Source: Oscillospiraceae bacterium
Lineage (GTDB): Bacteria; Bacillota; Clostridia; UBA1381; UBA9506
DNA: 64,000 bases
Assembly (NCBI GenBank): GCA_015068855.1
Contig: SVJS01000003.1
Location: 1 to 64,000, forward strand
Direction: 5' to 3'
The notes below the pieces were generated by a model. That model was given only the letters and a program-made list of their open reading frames with translations, had not been told where the DNA came from and did no database searches. Below, piece after piece: positions 8,248-18,419 of the stretch; position 1 is the stretch's first letter, and each line of letters starts with the position of its first letter. Position numbers and translations under genes: made by a program.

Positions 8248-9744
8248 TTAGGGAAGCGCCGTGATATCAATGGAGCTATATGCGGAGAGGAATTCCTTTA
8301 AGAAGCTATACATCTCGCTTAATGTTTCTTCCTCGTCGCATTGCATATCAAGCGGCATCAAGGGGTCGTGCAGGGACAGGCGCAAGAGGAACCAACCATC
8401 CTTAACGTTAACGCGAACGCCCTCATAGTTGGGTGTTTCCAGGCTCATGCCCTCTGTCTGCTCAATCTTTTTTTGCAGAGCATCCAAAATCGCCTGACCG
8501 TCTTCCTTAAAGTTTGCCCCTGTCAGATTCAGGCGATGGCCACGGGATAATTTCGGGTCTTTAAGAGCCGCAATAAGCTCTGTCAGCTTACGACCTTCGC
8601 CGCGCATTAAAACAGCTTTAATCAATAATTTTGTTACAAGATACGCACCGTCGTCTAAGAAATAGTTTTCACGAAGAGCCGCATGGCCGCTGGTTTCAAT
8701 AGCCAGGGGACAATCCTGACCCAGACTGATGAGGCGTTTTGCTTCGTTAATAACATTTTTATAGCCACGCTTAAAACGATGATGCACACCGCCTAAGCTG
8801 TCTGTGATAAACTCATTAAGGCCGGTGGAGGTAACAGAGTCTGTTACAATGGTTCCTTTTTTATTTTCTAAAAGAACGGCAGAAATGAGTGCAATCAGGC
8901 GATTTTTATTAATTTCTCTGCCCTGGTCGTCAACAATAGCGGCACGGTCAACGTCCGTGTCAAAAATAACGCCTAAATCAGAGCCGGAGCTGAGTACTGC
9001 CTGCGAGATGGCATGCATGGCATCTTTATCCTCGGGGTTGGGGATGTGGTTCGGGAAGCTGCCGTCAGGCTCTAAGAAGCAGCTGCCGGAAACATCAGCG
9101 CCCAGCGGTGCTAAGACCTTTTCTGCATAAAATCCACCGGCACCGTTGCCGGCATCAACAGCAATTTTCATGCCGTAAAAAGGCTTTGCAAGACCGGTTT
9201 CCCGCTGAATGGTTTCGGCAATGTGCAGTGCATAGCGGGATAAGTAATCAAAGCTTGTAACAGAGCCTGCCGCAGCACCTACAAGAGGGGTGTCAGCCTG
9301 TGCAAACTCCAAAATTTCAGTGATGTCGCTACCCTCTAAGCCGCCTTCACGGGTGAAAAATTTAAGACCGTTGCGGTTAAAGGGGAGGTGGCTGGCGGTG
9401 AGCATGATGGATGCAAAAATGCCCAGCTCCTCGTCAATGGTGCTCATGAACATGGCCGGTGTTGTACAAAGACCGAAATCCATCACACAGGCGCCGGTTT
9501 TGGTAATGGCACGAATGCAGGCATCCTTAATGCGTCCGGCTGAAATGCGGCTGTCGTGACCGATTGAAATGGTCAGGGTGCTTGCTTCCTTGTTATATTT
9601 TTTCTGTAAAAACAGAACAAAGCCCTTGGCAATGGCTTCAATGACCGTGTCAGTCAGATTCACGTTCATACCGGGGATGCCTTCGCTGGCTACGCCACGG
9701 ACATCACTGCCGTTTTTCAGCGAGGCCCATTCTTTTGTTAACAT
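8248..9744 (-). CDS. Phosphomannomutase/phosphoglucomutase family protein
   Basis: 498 residues with the four-domain alpha-D-phosphohexomutase layout. The phosphoserine loop reads TASHLPFNRNG (instead of the usual TASHNP), the metal loop reads DTDVDRA (instead of DGDGDR), and the sugar-recognition region contains ETSGHAALRE. The family moves a phosphate between C6 and C1 of hexoses and feeds sugar-nucleotide synthesis. The altered loops mean the substrate (glucose, mannose or another phosphosugar) should not be assumed, but the active-site serine and the acidic metal ligands are kept. It is monocistronic, with its own promoter and terminator. Confidence 0.85.
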   Translation of the reverse strand: MLTKEWASLKNGSDVRGVASEGIPGMNVNLTDTVIEAIAKGFVLFLQKKYNKEASTLTISIGHDSRISAGRIKDACIRAITKTGACVMDFGLCTTPAMFMSTIDEELGIFASIMLTASHLPFNRNGLKFFTREGGLEGSDITEILEFAQADTPLVGAAAGSVTSFDYLSRYALHIAETIQRETGLAKPFYGMKIAVDAGNGAGGFYAEKVLAPLGADVSGSCFLEPDGSFPNHIPNPEDKDAMHAISQAVLSSGSDLGVIFDTDVDRAAIVDDQGREINKNRLIALISAVLLENKKGTIVTDSVTSTGLNEFITDSLGGVHHRFKRGYKNVINEAKRLISLGQDCPLAIETSGHAALRENYFLDDGAYLVTKLLIKAVLMRGEGRKLTELIAALKDPKLSRGHRLNLTGANFKEDGQAILDALQKKIEQTEGMSLETPNYEGVRVNVKDGWFLLRLSLHDPLMPLDMQCDEEETLSEMYSFLKEFLSAYSSIDITALP

Positions 9745-9777
9745 ATTACATCCGTCCTTCTCATTATGATTACTTTT

Positions 9778-9806
9778 AGTATATCAAATTCAATGCTTAT
9801 TTGCAA
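9778..9806 (-). promoter_or_regulatory. Sigma-A promoter for the phosphohexomutase gene
   Basis: Minus strand TTGCAA (9801-9806), 17-base spacer, TATACT (9778-9783). Confidence 0.7.
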
Positions 9807-9848
9807 GGGGGAGCAGGGAAAATCAGGGAAATTCAAAGGAATTTTTGC

Positions 9849-9881
9849 AAAAAAAGAGACTGTTTACAAACAGCCTCTTTG
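9849..9881 (-). terminator. Terminator ending the long murJ to ispH-rpsA transcript
   Basis: 13 bp stem with one G-U pair (9853-9865 with 9868-9880), followed on the minus strand by seven T. Confidence 0.85.
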
Positions 9882-9898
9882 TATGTTTTGCATTATGC

Positions 9899-11914
9899 TT
9901 ATTCAGCAGCAGGTGCTTCAACCGCATCGCCGATGGTGTCGGTGCCGCCATCAGAATAAGAGGTGGGCATATCGTCCTCAGCGGGAGCAGCTTCTTCAGC
10001 CGGTGCAGGTTCTGCAACGGGTTCTTCGGGAAGCAGAGCACGGATAGAAAGTGCAATCTTCTTGTTGTCCCAATCGATGTCAACAATCTTAACGTCAACT
10101 TCCTGACCGATAGAAAGCACATCCTGGGGCTTCTCGATACGCTTGTTAGCAATCTGAGAAATGTGAATTAAACCGTCGATGGTGGGCATGATTTCTGCAA
10201 ATGCACCGAAGGGCAGCATGCGAACAACCTTTGCCTTAACAACATCGCCAACGTTTAACTTGGATTTTGCAATCTCCCAGGGATTTTCCAGGGGGTTTTT
10301 GTAACCCAAGGAAATCTTCTTGGTTTCAGCATCGATATCCTTAATGTAAACTTCAATGGTGTCGCCAACGCTGACAACATCAGAGGGATGCTTGATTCTG
10401 GACCAGCTCAGCTCGGAGATGTGAACCAAACCGTCAACACCGCCGATATCAACGAACGCACCAAAGCCGGTTAAGGATTTAACTGTGCCGGCATATTTCT
10501 TGCCAACCTCAGCGCTTTCCCAGAAGCTCTTTTCAAGCTCTTGCTTTTGTGCAATCATAACGGTCTTGATGTTACCTACAACGCGTTTTCTTCTCTCATT
10601 GATGTCAATGATTTTGAAGGGAACGGTCTTGCCAACCAGCTCGTCTAAGTTAGACAAGAAGCGATCATTAGCCAGTGATGCAGGTACAAAAACACGGAAC
10701 ACTTTATATGTAACGATTACGCCGCCGTTAACAACGCTGTCGACCTTTCCTTCCAAAATATCGCCATTCTCCTGTGCAGCCTTAATGGCATCCCAGGTTT
10801 TGAATGAATCCAGTTTTTTCTTGGAAAGAGTAATTTTTCCTTCCACATCGTTGACACGAACGACGAAAGCCTGAATTTCGTCTCCAACCTTTACAACATC
10901 CTGAGGAGTTAAGGCCGGGTCGTCAGAAATTTCAGAAGCGGGAATAATGCCGTCCTGCTTAACGCCCAGGTCTACGATAACCTCTGTCGGACCAACTTCG
11001 ATGACAGTACCTGTAACGACGTCACCTGTGAAAATCGGTTTCAGAGATTCCTCGAGTAGTGTTGCAAAGTCCTTTTCTTGGTTTTCCATTTTGTTGATAG
11101 CCTCCTTTATTATAACCGCAGGAGTAGAAGCCCCTGCAGTAATTCCGACACGTTTATTTTGAAAGACGCTGAGGTCGCCCAAGGCGTCAATAGACTCAGC
11201 GCAGTAAGCCTCAGGACAAATGCTCTTGCAAATCTGATACAGCTTTTGCGTGTTAGAGCTGTTTTTTCCGCCAAGAACAATCATGGCATCAACTTGTCCG
11301 GCCAGCACCTGAGATTCAGCTTGCCTTTCATCAGTCGCATTACATATTGTATCAAATATAGTGGGGTTTTGGCAAGATGTTTTTAGAAAAAATATAATTT
11401 TTTTATAAATATTTTTGTTGAATGTGGTTTGGGCCACAATGCAAACGGGTTTTTCAATGTTTCCCAAGGCTTCGGCCTCTTCTAAAGTCTCAATAATGAG
11501 GGCTGAATCATCACACCAGCCATTGATGCCGATAACCTCGGGGTGCGTCTTGTCGCCAATAATGATAATCTGGTAGCCCTCGTGGAAGTGCTTGCTGACA
11601 AGTGTATGTATTTTTTTAACAAAAGGGCAGGTTAAATCAAGATAGGGAATCTGTTTGTCCTCCATTTCCTGATAAATGGAGCGGGGGACACCATGGGTGC
11701 GGATAATCACGGTTGTGTCAGGTGGTAGACTCGATAGCGAATCAATGGCATCAATGCCCTTTTCTTTTAGGTCTAAAACCACCTGTGCATTGTGAATGAT
11801 GGGCCCTAAGGTCGCATATTTTGTGTCTGTTTCCTCGGCACAACGATAGGCGCTGTCAATGGCTCTTGCAACGCCGAAACAAAATCCAGCTGTTTTTGCA
11901 ACTTTAACCTCCAT
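9899..11914 (-). CDS. ispH-rpsA: Fused HMBPP reductase IspH - ribosomal protein S1 (RpsA)
   Basis: 671 residues. Residues 1 to about 280 are IspH: the iron-sulfur cysteines lie in GFCFGV, CPFVKK and CNATDERQ, with HNAQV, THGVP, KTHPEV and SSNT around them. IspH makes isopentenyl and dimethylallyl diphosphate in the non-mevalonate pathway. From about residue 295 four S1 RNA-binding repeats follow (GTVIEVG, GKVDSVVNGG, GTVKSLTGFGAFVDIGG, AKVVRMLPFGAFAEI), then an acidic Ala/Pro/Glu-rich tail. This fusion is known from Clostridia and relatives. It is the last gene of the long minus-strand block. Confidence 0.95.
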   Translation of the reverse strand: MEVKVAKTAGFCFGVARAIDSAYRCAEETDTKYATLGPIIHNAQVVLDLKEKGIDAIDSLSSLPPDTTVIIRTHGVPRSIYQEMEDKQIPYLDLTCPFVKKIHTLVSKHFHEGYQIIIIGDKTHPEVIGINGWCDDSALIIETLEEAEALGNIEKPVCIVAQTTFNKNIYKKIIFFLKTSCQNPTIFDTICNATDERQAESQVLAGQVDAMIVLGGKNSSNTQKLYQICKSICPEAYCAESIDALGDLSVFQNKRVGITAGASTPAVIIKEAINKMENQEKDFATLLEESLKPIFTGDVVTGTVIEVGPTEVIVDLGVKQDGIIPASEISDDPALTPQDVVKVGDEIQAFVVRVNDVEGKITLSKKKLDSFKTWDAIKAAQENGDILEGKVDSVVNGGVIVTYKVFRVFVPASLANDRFLSNLDELVGKTVPFKIIDINERRKRVVGNIKTVMIAQKQELEKSFWESAEVGKKYAGTVKSLTGFGAFVDIGGVDGLVHISELSWSRIKHPSDVVSVGDTIEVYIKDIDAETKKISLGYKNPLENPWEIAKSKLNVGDVVKAKVVRMLPFGAFAEIMPTIDGLIHISQIANKRIEKPQDVLSIGQEVDVKIVDIDWDNKKIALSIRALLPEEPVAEPAPAEEAAPAEDDMPTSYSDGGTDTIGDAVEAPAAE

Positions 11915-11926
11915 GTTGGTTCTCCT

Positions 11927-12520
11927 TTACCGAATGTTTCCCGTTTCAGCCATATCTAAAATGGTTTTCAGCAAACGGTCGCTGGCTTCCTGCAATTGGT
12001 CAGCTGAGAGTCGACCGCCGTCGGGCGCCTTGATGGTGATGGGGGTTCCAATATAAACATCAACCTTAGCACGAAAACGATATCGTCCGGAGAGGGCAAT
12101 CGGAACAACGGGGGCGCCTGTTTTTTGTGCAATCAGAGCAACGCCGGCCTTAGCCACGTGCTCCTCGCCATTTTTAACGCGTGTTCCCTCGGGGAAAATA
12201 GCCATAACTTTGCCGGCGCGAAGAGCGGAAAGAGCCGCTTTGATGGCACTGACGTCAGCATTCCCGCGAGAGACGGGAAAGGCACCGGCCCATTTCAAAA
12301 TGGCCCCTAACACAGGAATGGAAAATAACTCCTTTTTTGCCATGAAAGCAAGGGGACGGGGCAAAACAGAAGCAATTAAAGGCGCGTCCCAAAAGCTTTT
12401 ATGGTTCAAAGCAACAATAGCGGCGCCTTCTTTCGGGAAATTGTCCGTTCCATGAACGTGGAGACGGAAAAAACAGTACATAAAGCACTTAACAAGATTT
12501 TTAACTAAGCATAATAACAT
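11927..12520 (-). CDS. plsC: 1-acyl-sn-glycerol-3-phosphate acyltransferase (PlsC family)
   Basis: About 197 residues from the ATG at 12520, which follows the cmk stop and has GAAAGG upstream. The two key acyltransferase boxes are visible: NHKSFWD (the HX4D catalytic motif) near residue 38 and FPEGTR near residue 110. The N-terminus is hydrophobic and membrane-associated. It acylates lysophosphatidic acid to phosphatidic acid in phospholipid synthesis. The cmk-plsC-ispH-rpsA order is a familiar conserved neighbourhood in Clostridia. Confidence 0.92.
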   Translation of the reverse strand: MLLCLVKNLVKCFMYCFFRLHVHGTDNFPKEGAAIVALNHKSFWDAPLIASVLPRPLAFMAKKELFSIPVLGAILKWAGAFPVSRGNADVSAIKAALSALRAGKVMAIFPEGTRVKNGEEHVAKAGVALIAQKTGAPVVPIALSGRYRFRAKVDVYIGTPITIKAPDGGRLSADQLQEASDRLLKTILDMAETGNIR

Positions 12521-12524
12521 GGCT

Positions 12525-13187
12525 TTACAACCTTTCTTTGATGATGGCAAGCAGCGCGTCTAAGGATTCATCAAAGCTTAATTCTGATGTATCTACCAAG
12601 ATGCTGTCCGGCGCAGGCTTTAAGGGTGCAAAAGCGCGGGTGGAATCGTTTTTGTCACGTTCTGCCATATCGGCTAAAACCTCTTCATAGGTGCAGGCTT
12701 GACCGCGCTCAATGAGCTCTAAATGACGACGCTTTGCACGGGTTTCGGGCGTTGCCGTCAGGAAAATTTTAATGGGTGCGTCGGGGAGAACATAGGTTCC
12801 GATATCACGGCCATCCATGATAACATCACGCGAAGCGGCCAGTTTTCGCTGTAAATCAACCAATTGCAAACGAACGGCAGGAATGGCAGACACATCAGAT
12901 GCCGCCATGGAGACCTCCGGCGTGCGAATCAGGGTTGTCACATCTTCGCCGTTTAGGAAAATGCGCTGACCTGTCTCTGACAGCGTAATATCAATATCAG
13001 ATTCTTTTGTGAGAGCGGCAGCCGCCTCCGGATTTTCACGGATAGAAATCCCGGCGCGCAGGCAGGCAAGACCGGCGGCACGATACATAGCCCCGGTGTC
13101 AATATACACAAAATTCAGTTTTGCGGCAATTTGTTTAGACAAAGTACTTTTTCCGGCACCGCTGGGGCCGTCAATGGCTATTTGCAT
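12525..13187 (-). CDS. cmk: Cytidylate kinase
   Basis: About 220 residues from the ATG at 13187, which sits seven bases after GGGAGG; an upstream in-frame start at 13202 is less likely. P-loop GPSGAGKST at residues 8-16, the NMP-binding region DTGAMYRA, and DGRDIGTYVLPDA. It phosphorylates CMP and dCMP with ATP. The end of the gene carries the ribosome site of plsC, so the two are probably translationally linked. Confidence 0.95.
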   Translation of the reverse strand: MQIAIDGPSGAGKSTLSKQIAAKLNFVYIDTGAMYRAAGLACLRAGISIRENPEAAAALTKESDIDITLSETGQRIFLNGEDVTTLIRTPEVSMAASDVSAIPAVRLQLVDLQRKLAASRDVIMDGRDIGTYVLPDAPIKIFLTATPETRAKRRHLELIERGQACTYEEVLADMAERDKNDSTRAFAPLKPAPDSILVDTSELSFDESLDALLAIIKERL

Positions 13188-13211
13188 AGGATAACCTCCC
13201 ACATAATATTC

Positions 13212-13856
13212 TTATTTCATAAAGTCTAAAATGATGTTCTGGTGGTACATGTTTGAAACGTATTTTGATTCCAAAATGAGCTGCGTTGGCTTGTTCATGG
13301 CCTGCAGCGTTGTTGTGAATGTGAAAACAGCCAAAATGATGTAGACAAGCATCACGCCGTAGACCATGCCGATGAGACCGCCTAAGAATTTGTTGGCGCT
13401 GCGCAGAACCGGCAGATGAGAAACAATGTCTAAAAGTTTTTGGATAACCCATAAAAGAATGCGGACGAGCAAAAAGACAAGCAAAATGCCCACCAGCTTT
13501 AAGGCGATGGTTACGGTGCTTTCAGCAATGGATTCTTTAACGGAAGAAACCGCATCATTCGTTACGTTCTGGATGGAAGACCGAATGGATTCAGGCAGAT
13601 TCAACGTTTCTCCTGCTTCTTCCACGGTTTCCGGCTCTTCCTCTGCATCTAATGCCTTATACACATTCAGCCGGACATAATCCCCCAGCACGCTTTCTGC
13701 CATGAAATCGGAAACAACGGGGTAGAGCGTCAGCGATAAAATCAGGGAAAGAATTAAAGAACCAAGTGTGAAAACAGAACGGACAAAGCCGCGTTTTATG
13801 CCGGCTATGACTAAAACTGCAACGAGTATAATAGCAATATAATCAGCAATATTCAA
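13212..13856 (-). CDS. CvpA family membrane protein
   Basis: 214 residues with about four hydrophobic segments (roughly residues 5-25, 28-48, 115-140 and 155-180) and an acidic extracytoplasmic loop between the second and third. The N-terminal pattern IAIILVAVLVIAGIKRGFVRSVFTLGSL and the later FLGGLIGMVYGV are typical of the CvpA (colicin V production) family. Members are inner-membrane proteins linked to envelope stress and secretion with no agreed biochemical activity. It lies between cmk and a membrane-anchored sensor-like protein in the same transcript. Confidence 0.85.
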   Translation of the reverse strand: MNIADYIAIILVAVLVIAGIKRGFVRSVFTLGSLILSLILSLTLYPVVSDFMAESVLGDYVRLNVYKALDAEEEPETVEEAGETLNLPESIRSSIQNVTNDAVSSVKESIAESTVTIALKLVGILLVFLLVRILLWVIQKLLDIVSHLPVLRSANKFLGGLIGMVYGVMLVYIILAVFTFTTTLQAMNKPTQLILESKYVSNMYHQNIILDFMK

Positions 13857-13886
13857 AATGGTTGCTCCTTTCTGACGATAGAGGTT

Positions 13887-15035
13887 TTATGCGCCGGTTT
13901 GAATCAGCACAGAGCCGGAGGCGGTGATGCCAACGGCACGGCTTTTGTGACCAAAAAACAGCAAATTACGCAAATCGGTATTCAAATTCAGTTGCCGCTT
14001 TTCCTGACAACGGCTGTCTAAAATGGAAATCACACGACCTGTGTTCAGGGCGATAATGCCGTCCTCTGCATCAATAAAATCAAATTCCTGTTGGCTGGTA
14101 AAACTTCCGGTTTGTTCGCCACGGTGGTTATAGTTTTTGATTTCGGCATAGGAGCCGAGCGCCGTCTCAGAGCCGGAGAAAATCAAAGTCAGACGGTCAT
14201 CTTCCAAGAGATATCGGATTAATTCGCGGTCTTCATATAGCGCTGTTCCGGTGGATTTTCCATAACCATTGTAGATTACGGTGTCACGGCTGCTGATGGC
14301 GTATAGGTGACTGCCGCTGTAGCGGACAACGCTGTAAATCACATTTTCATAGGTGTCGTTTGTAAAGGGTTTTTCCTTTGTCAGGTTAAACATAATAATG
14401 TGATTCTTAATGGTTCCCTCATCGGTGTTCAGGGCGGAAACGGTAATATCCTTGCTGCTTTCGGCAATATCGGCGCTGATTACGGAAAGGTTGCCGGAAT
14501 TCCATTTGAAAATCTCCTCGCTGCCGGGGTTGAACACCCGAACAGCGGCTTTATGTAAGTCGCCTTCTGTCACTAAAATAACGTAGCCCTTATCATTGAC
14601 GGCGGCTAATAAGATAGCGCTGTCCACGGTGATGGTATTGACTCGCTTGGCTTTGTTATAGACAACTGCCTGATGTCCTCTCAAATCAAAAAACAGGGCA
14701 TGACTTCCTTTGATGACAGCAGTCGGGTTATTCATTTTTAGCGAGGAATCCTCAGCTAGCTTGCCACTTGCGTTCATGATTTTAAGGCTTTCTGCGCTAT
14801 AAAAATAGAGAGCGCCGTCAGAAGCTATGTTCTTATAGTCAATTCCCGGGTCAAGATTAAGCTCAAGAGGCGTAACTGTTGGGTTTTCGTTCACTTTGAC
14901 CTGACCTGCATAACGCAGATAAAGGCGCACGCCATAGGTTGCCACAGCCGCCACAGCCAGAACCGCTATAGTGATGGAAAGCACCCACAGAATTCGCCGC
15001 CAGATACTCGGTTTGTAAAACATTGGAGAACGCAT
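13887..15035 (-). CDS. Membrane-anchored DUF5711-like protein
   Basis: 382 residues. One N-terminal transmembrane segment (about residues 13-36, WRRILWVLSITIAVLAVAAVA) is followed by a large, probably extracellular domain with repeated short beta-strand blocks such as DGALYFYSAESLKIM, HAVVYNKAKRV-like and DGIIALNTGRVISIL. This suggests a beta-propeller. It resembles the DUF5711 group found in Clostridia; no enzymatic residues are evident. It sits between truA and cvpA, 16 bases after truA. Confidence 0.65.
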   Translation of the reverse strand: MRSPMFYKPSIWRRILWVLSITIAVLAVAAVATYGVRLYLRYAGQVKVNENPTVTPLELNLDPGIDYKNIASDGALYFYSAESLKIMNASGKLAEDSSLKMNNPTAVIKGSHALFFDLRGHQAVVYNKAKRVNTITVDSAILLAAVNDKGYVILVTEGDLHKAAVRVFNPGSEEIFKWNSGNLSVISADIAESSKDITVSALNTDEGTIKNHIIMFNLTKEKPFTNDTYENVIYSVVRYSGSHLYAISSRDTVIYNGYGKSTGTALYEDRELIRYLLEDDRLTLIFSGSETALGSYAEIKNYNHRGEQTGSFTSQQEFDFIDAEDGIIALNTGRVISILDSRCQEKRQLNLNTDLRNLLFFGHKSRAVGITASGSVLIQTGA

Positions 15036-15051
15036 AAAAACACTCCCTTAA

Positions 15052-15837
15052 TCAATTTTCATACTCAGCGCGAAGAAGCATGAGTCCGTGAGCCGGTGCC
15101 GTCATTCCGACACGGGTACGGTCCCTGGCAGCAATCAGAGCCGGCATATCATCAGCGGACAGCTTGCCGCGACCAACCCAAACCAAGGTACCCGTTATGA
15201 TGCGGACCATGTTATATAAAAATCCGTTGCCGGTAATGCGATAGGTCACAAGGTCACCCTCGCAGCTTATGTCAGATTCCATGATGTGGCGGGTAAAGGT
15301 TTTGGCACTGCCGCCCTGCGCCATGAAGGCGGAAAAATCGTGTTCGCCCAAAAAATGCCCTGCGGCTTTTTGCATGCTTTCAATATCCAGAGGCATGGGG
15401 TGGTGCCAGGCAATGTGGCGATAAAAAACGTTGCCGTGCAGAGAACAATCTATGTGGTAAAGATAGGTTTTTCGCATGGCATCAAAACGGGAGCTGAAAT
15501 CCATGTCACAGGGAGAGGCTTCAAACACGCGGATATCCTGAGGAAGCAGGGCATTAACGCCGCGACAAATTTTGCGGGGCTCCAAAGACACAGAGGCATG
15601 AAAATTTGCCGTATAATCAGCGGCGTGAACACCGGCATCGGTACGGCTGACGCCTGTTACGCTGATAGGCTCACGAAAAATAACGCTTAATGCTTTTTCG
15701 AGTTCTCCCTGAACGGTCACGGCATTGTCCTGCCGTTGCCAGCCGGAATAGTGAGTTCCCTCATACATCAGACGCAGTTTATAAGCCTGTTTTGTCAATG
15801 GGCTGTCGTTATAGTTCAGTTCCGTTTTGTTATCCAT
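15052..15837 (-). CDS. truA: tRNA pseudouridine synthase A
   Basis: 261 residues. YEGTHYSGWQRQ, the catalytic aspartate in GVSRTDAGVHA, RKTYLYHI, and the late YRITGNGFLYNMVRIITGTL define TruA, which converts uridines 38-40 of tRNA anticodon stems. There is a short N-terminal extension of about 20 residues before the conserved KLRLMYEG. It follows ecfT directly, a conserved order (ecfA1-ecfA2-ecfT-truA) in Firmicutes. Confidence 0.95.
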   Translation of the reverse strand: MDNKTELNYNDSPLTKQAYKLRLMYEGTHYSGWQRQDNAVTVQGELEKALSVIFREPISVTGVSRTDAGVHAADYTANFHASVSLEPRKICRGVNALLPQDIRVFEASPCDMDFSSRFDAMRKTYLYHIDCSLHGNVFYRHIAWHHPMPLDIESMQKAAGHFLGEHDFSAFMAQGGSAKTFTRHIMESDISCEGDLVTYRITGNGFLYNMVRIITGTLVWVGRGKLSADDMPALIAARDRTRVGMTAPAHGLMLLRAEYEN

Positions 15838-15848
15838 AGAATCCCTCT

Positions 15849-16652
15849 TTACAGAAAAATACGCAACATCAGTATGGCTACAAAGAAAACAAGGAAAAAC
15901 AGAGCTGCGACAAGGTCAGAGTGTGAAAAACGAATCTCGTTCAGTCGCGTTCTGTTGTCGCCGCCTTGATAACAACGGCTTTCCATGGCAACAGCCAGTT
16001 CATCGGCACGACGGAAAGCACTGATAAACAAAGGAATCAGCATGGGTGCCAGAGCACGAATGCGCTGTAAAATAGGGCCGCTGTCAAAATTGGCGCCGCG
16101 CGCCTTCTGGGCTTTCATGATTTTATCTGTCTCTTCAATCAGAGTCGGGATGAAACGAATGGCAATGCTCATCATCATGGCAAGCTCATGGGTTGGCAAT
16201 CCAAATCGGGAAAAGGGCTTTAACAACTTCTCAATTCCGTCCGTTAAAATGATGGGGGAGGTTGTGTAGGTTAAAGCGGAACTGGCTGTGATTAAAAGAA
16301 CCAGACGCAGAGCCATTTTCCCTGCTAAAATCAGGCCTTCCCAGCTCATGTGTGTCGGGCGGCCACAGATATAGATAGCAGTACCCGGCGTTAAGAACAC
16401 GTTAATTAAGGCCGTGAACAAAATCACAAACCAAAGGGGTTTAAGTCCCTGGAAATACATGCGAGCCGGAACCCTGGACAAGCCAATAATTAAGATGGTC
16501 AGTAAACACAGCAAGGCATAGCTTGCAATGTTGTTTGCCATAAAAATTGCCACAATGAGAAAAATAAGCAGCACAATTTTGGTTCGGGGGTCCAAGCGGT
16601 GCAGGGGAGAATTAATAGGGAAATACTGCCCTAATGTAACATCTTTTAGCAT
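15849..16652 (-). CDS. ecfT: ECF transporter transmembrane subunit EcfT
   Basis: 267 residues with five or more membrane helices. The cytoplasmic coupling helices carry the two Ala-Arg-Gly-like signatures, [10 protein letters not shown] and MESRCYQGG, which contact the two ATPases. It is the shared membrane scaffold of an energy-coupling factor vitamin or metal uptake system. The 3' end of ecfA2 overlaps its start by a few bases. No substrate-binding S component is encoded in this window. Confidence 0.93.
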   Translation of the reverse strand: MLKDVTLGQYFPINSPLHRLDPRTKIVLLIFLIVAIFMANNIASYALLCLLTILIIGLSRVPARMYFQGLKPLWFVILFTALINVFLTPGTAIYICGRPTHMSWEGLILAGKMALRLVLLITASSALTYTTSPIILTDGIEKLLKPFSRFGLPTHELAMMMSIAIRFIPTLIEETDKIMKAQKARGANFDSGPILQRIRALAPMLIPLFISAFRRADELAVAMESRCYQGGDNRTRLNEIRFSHSDLVAALFFLVFFVAILMLRIFL

Positions 16653-17527
16653 GTTTTTCCCTCCTTATTCTTCTTTTCCTTTTCAGAAAGCATCATCAAA
16701 AGGGTGGCCTTGGCACGCTCTAAGGTGTAAATGGAATCGTTTATGTTTAAGCCACGTGCACGCAGTTCTTCCACTAATTGTGTTATTTGCGGCACATCCA
16801 GGCCCATGGTGCGCAATTCTTTTGCACGGGAGAAAATGTCAGCCGGGCTGCCGTCCATGGCAACGCTGCCGTTATTCATGACGATAATGCGTCCGGCAAT
16901 CCGAGCAACATCCTCCATGGAATGCGACACAAACAGCACGGTCATTTTCTTGGCTAAATACAGGGCACGAATCTGGGTTAATATTTCTTCGCGGCCGGCA
17001 GGGTCTAATCCTGCGGCGGGTTCATCTAAAATTAAAACATCGGGGCGCATGGCAAGGACGCCGGCAATGGCAACCCGTCGTTTTTGTCCGCCGGATAATT
17101 CAAAGGGAGAGCGCTCACAATATTTCTCGCCAAGACCAACATAATTCATGGCCTCACGAACACGTTCATCAATTTCTTCGGGGGAGAGCTTCATGTTTTT
17201 GGGACCATAGGCAATATCTTTATACACGGTTTCCTCAAACAACTGATGCTCGGGGTACTGAAAAACGAGACCTACTTTTTGACGGAGTTGTTTTAGGTCG
17301 GCATTTTTTGCAGTCACTTCAATATCGCCCACGGTGATGCTGCCGGAGCTGGGCATGAGCAGGCCGTTCAGATGTTGAACAAGCGTTGATTTGCCGCTTC
17401 CGGTGTGACCGATGATGCCAACAAATTCCCCATCATGAATGGTGAGATTAATATCCCGCAGGGCATGCTTCTCAAAGGGACTGCCCGGCATATAAATGTA
17501 ATTCAGATTTGAAATGTTAATTGCCAT
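16646..17527 (-). CDS. ecfA2: ECF transporter ATPase EcfA2
   Basis: About 293 residues from the ATG at 17527, preceded by GGAGAGA; a further ATG at 17554 has no ribosome site. Walker [11 protein letters not shown]-loop [10 protein letters not shown], signature [13 protein letters not shown], Walker [14 protein letters not shown], and H-loop FVSHSMEDV. It pairs with EcfA1 to energise EcfT. The two ATPases are distinct but related, as usual for group II ECF systems. Confidence 0.93.
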   Translation of the reverse strand: MAINISNLNYIYMPGSPFEKHALRDINLTIHDGEFVGIIGHTGSGKSTLVQHLNGLLMPSSGSITVGDIEVTAKNADLKQLRQKVGLVFQYPEHQLFEETVYKDIAYGPKNMKLSPEEIDERVREAMNYVGLGEKYCERSPFELSGGQKRRVAIAGVLAMRPDVLILDEPAAGLDPAGREEILTQIRALYLAKKMTVLFVSHSMEDVARIAGRIIVMNNGSVAMDGSPADIFSRAKELRTMGLDVPQITQLVEELRARGLNINDSIYTLERAKATLLMMLSEKEKKNKEGKTC

Positions 17528-17566
17528 TGTCTCTCTCCGTTCAAAAACGTACAAAATGTGTGTATT

Positions 17567-18400
17567 TTATAAAAGCTTCATCAGTTCATCGGCGCATTCA
17601 GACACAGTCAGAACATCCTGCCTGATAGGAATGCCGGCCTTTGCCAGAGCATAGCAAAGCTCCGTAACCTGCGGCACATCCAGCCCCATATTCTTCATGA
17701 ATTTAACCTCGGAAAAAATGTTTTTCGGACTGTCGTCCCGCATGATTTTGCCTTTATCCATAACAATGACGCGGTCCGCACGAACCGCCTCTTCCATGTA
17801 ATGGGTAATCAAAACAATGGTGAGCTTTTTTTCTTCTTTTAGTTTAATAATGGTTTCAATAACCTCCTGCCGTCCTTTGGGGTCGAGCATGGCGGTTGGT
17901 TCATCAAAAACAATGCATTTTGGCTCCATGGCCATAACGCCGGCAATGGCAACCCGCTGTTTTTGCCCGCCGGATAACAGGTGCGGGGCGTGGCGACGCA
18001 AGTCATACATATTCACAGCCTTTAAGGCAGCATCCACACGCCTGCGGATTTCGGGGGAGGGAACACCTAAGTTTTCCGGAGCAAAAGCAACGTCCTCTTC
18101 GACAACGGTCGCCACAATCTGGTTATCCGGATTTTGAAACACCATACCAACAGTTTTACGGATATCCCAGTCATTCTCTTCCAGCTTTGTGTCCATGCCA
18201 CTTACATAAACGGTGCCGCCTGACGGCAACAAAAGCCCGTTAAAGTGCTTGGCAAGAGTGGACTTACCGCATCCGTTGTGACCCAAAACGGCCACGAATT
18301 CACCGGGGCGGATGGAGAGATTCACATCATCCAATACAAATTTAATGTTGTCTTCTTTGCTGCTTTGGTAAGCATAGCGCAGGTGCTCTGTTTTGATCAT
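17567..18400 (-). CDS. ecfA1: ECF transporter ATPase EcfA1
   Basis: About 277 residues. The ATG at 18400 has AAGGATG eight bases upstream; an ATG three codons earlier lies too close to that site. Walker [11 protein letters not shown]-loop [10 protein letters not shown], signature [14 protein letters not shown], Walker [15 protein letters not shown]-loop LITHYMEEA. It forms the ABC ATPase heterodimer with EcfA2 and starts 20 bases after proA. Confidence 0.93.
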   Translation of the reverse strand: MIKTEHLRYAYQSSKEDNIKFVLDDVNLSIRPGEFVAVLGHNGCGKSTLAKHFNGLLLPSGGTVYVSGMDTKLEENDWDIRKTVGMVFQNPDNQIVATVVEEDVAFAPENLGVPSPEIRRRVDAALKAVNMYDLRRHAPHLLSGGQKQRVAIAGVMAMEPKCIVFDEPTAMLDPKGRQEVIETIIKLKEEKKLTIVLITHYMEEAVRADRVIVMDKGKIMRDDSPKNIFSEVKFMKNMGLDVPQVTELCYALAKAGIPIRQDVLTVSECADELMKLL

Positions 18401-18419
18401 GGTGTTCATCCTTTTTTTG

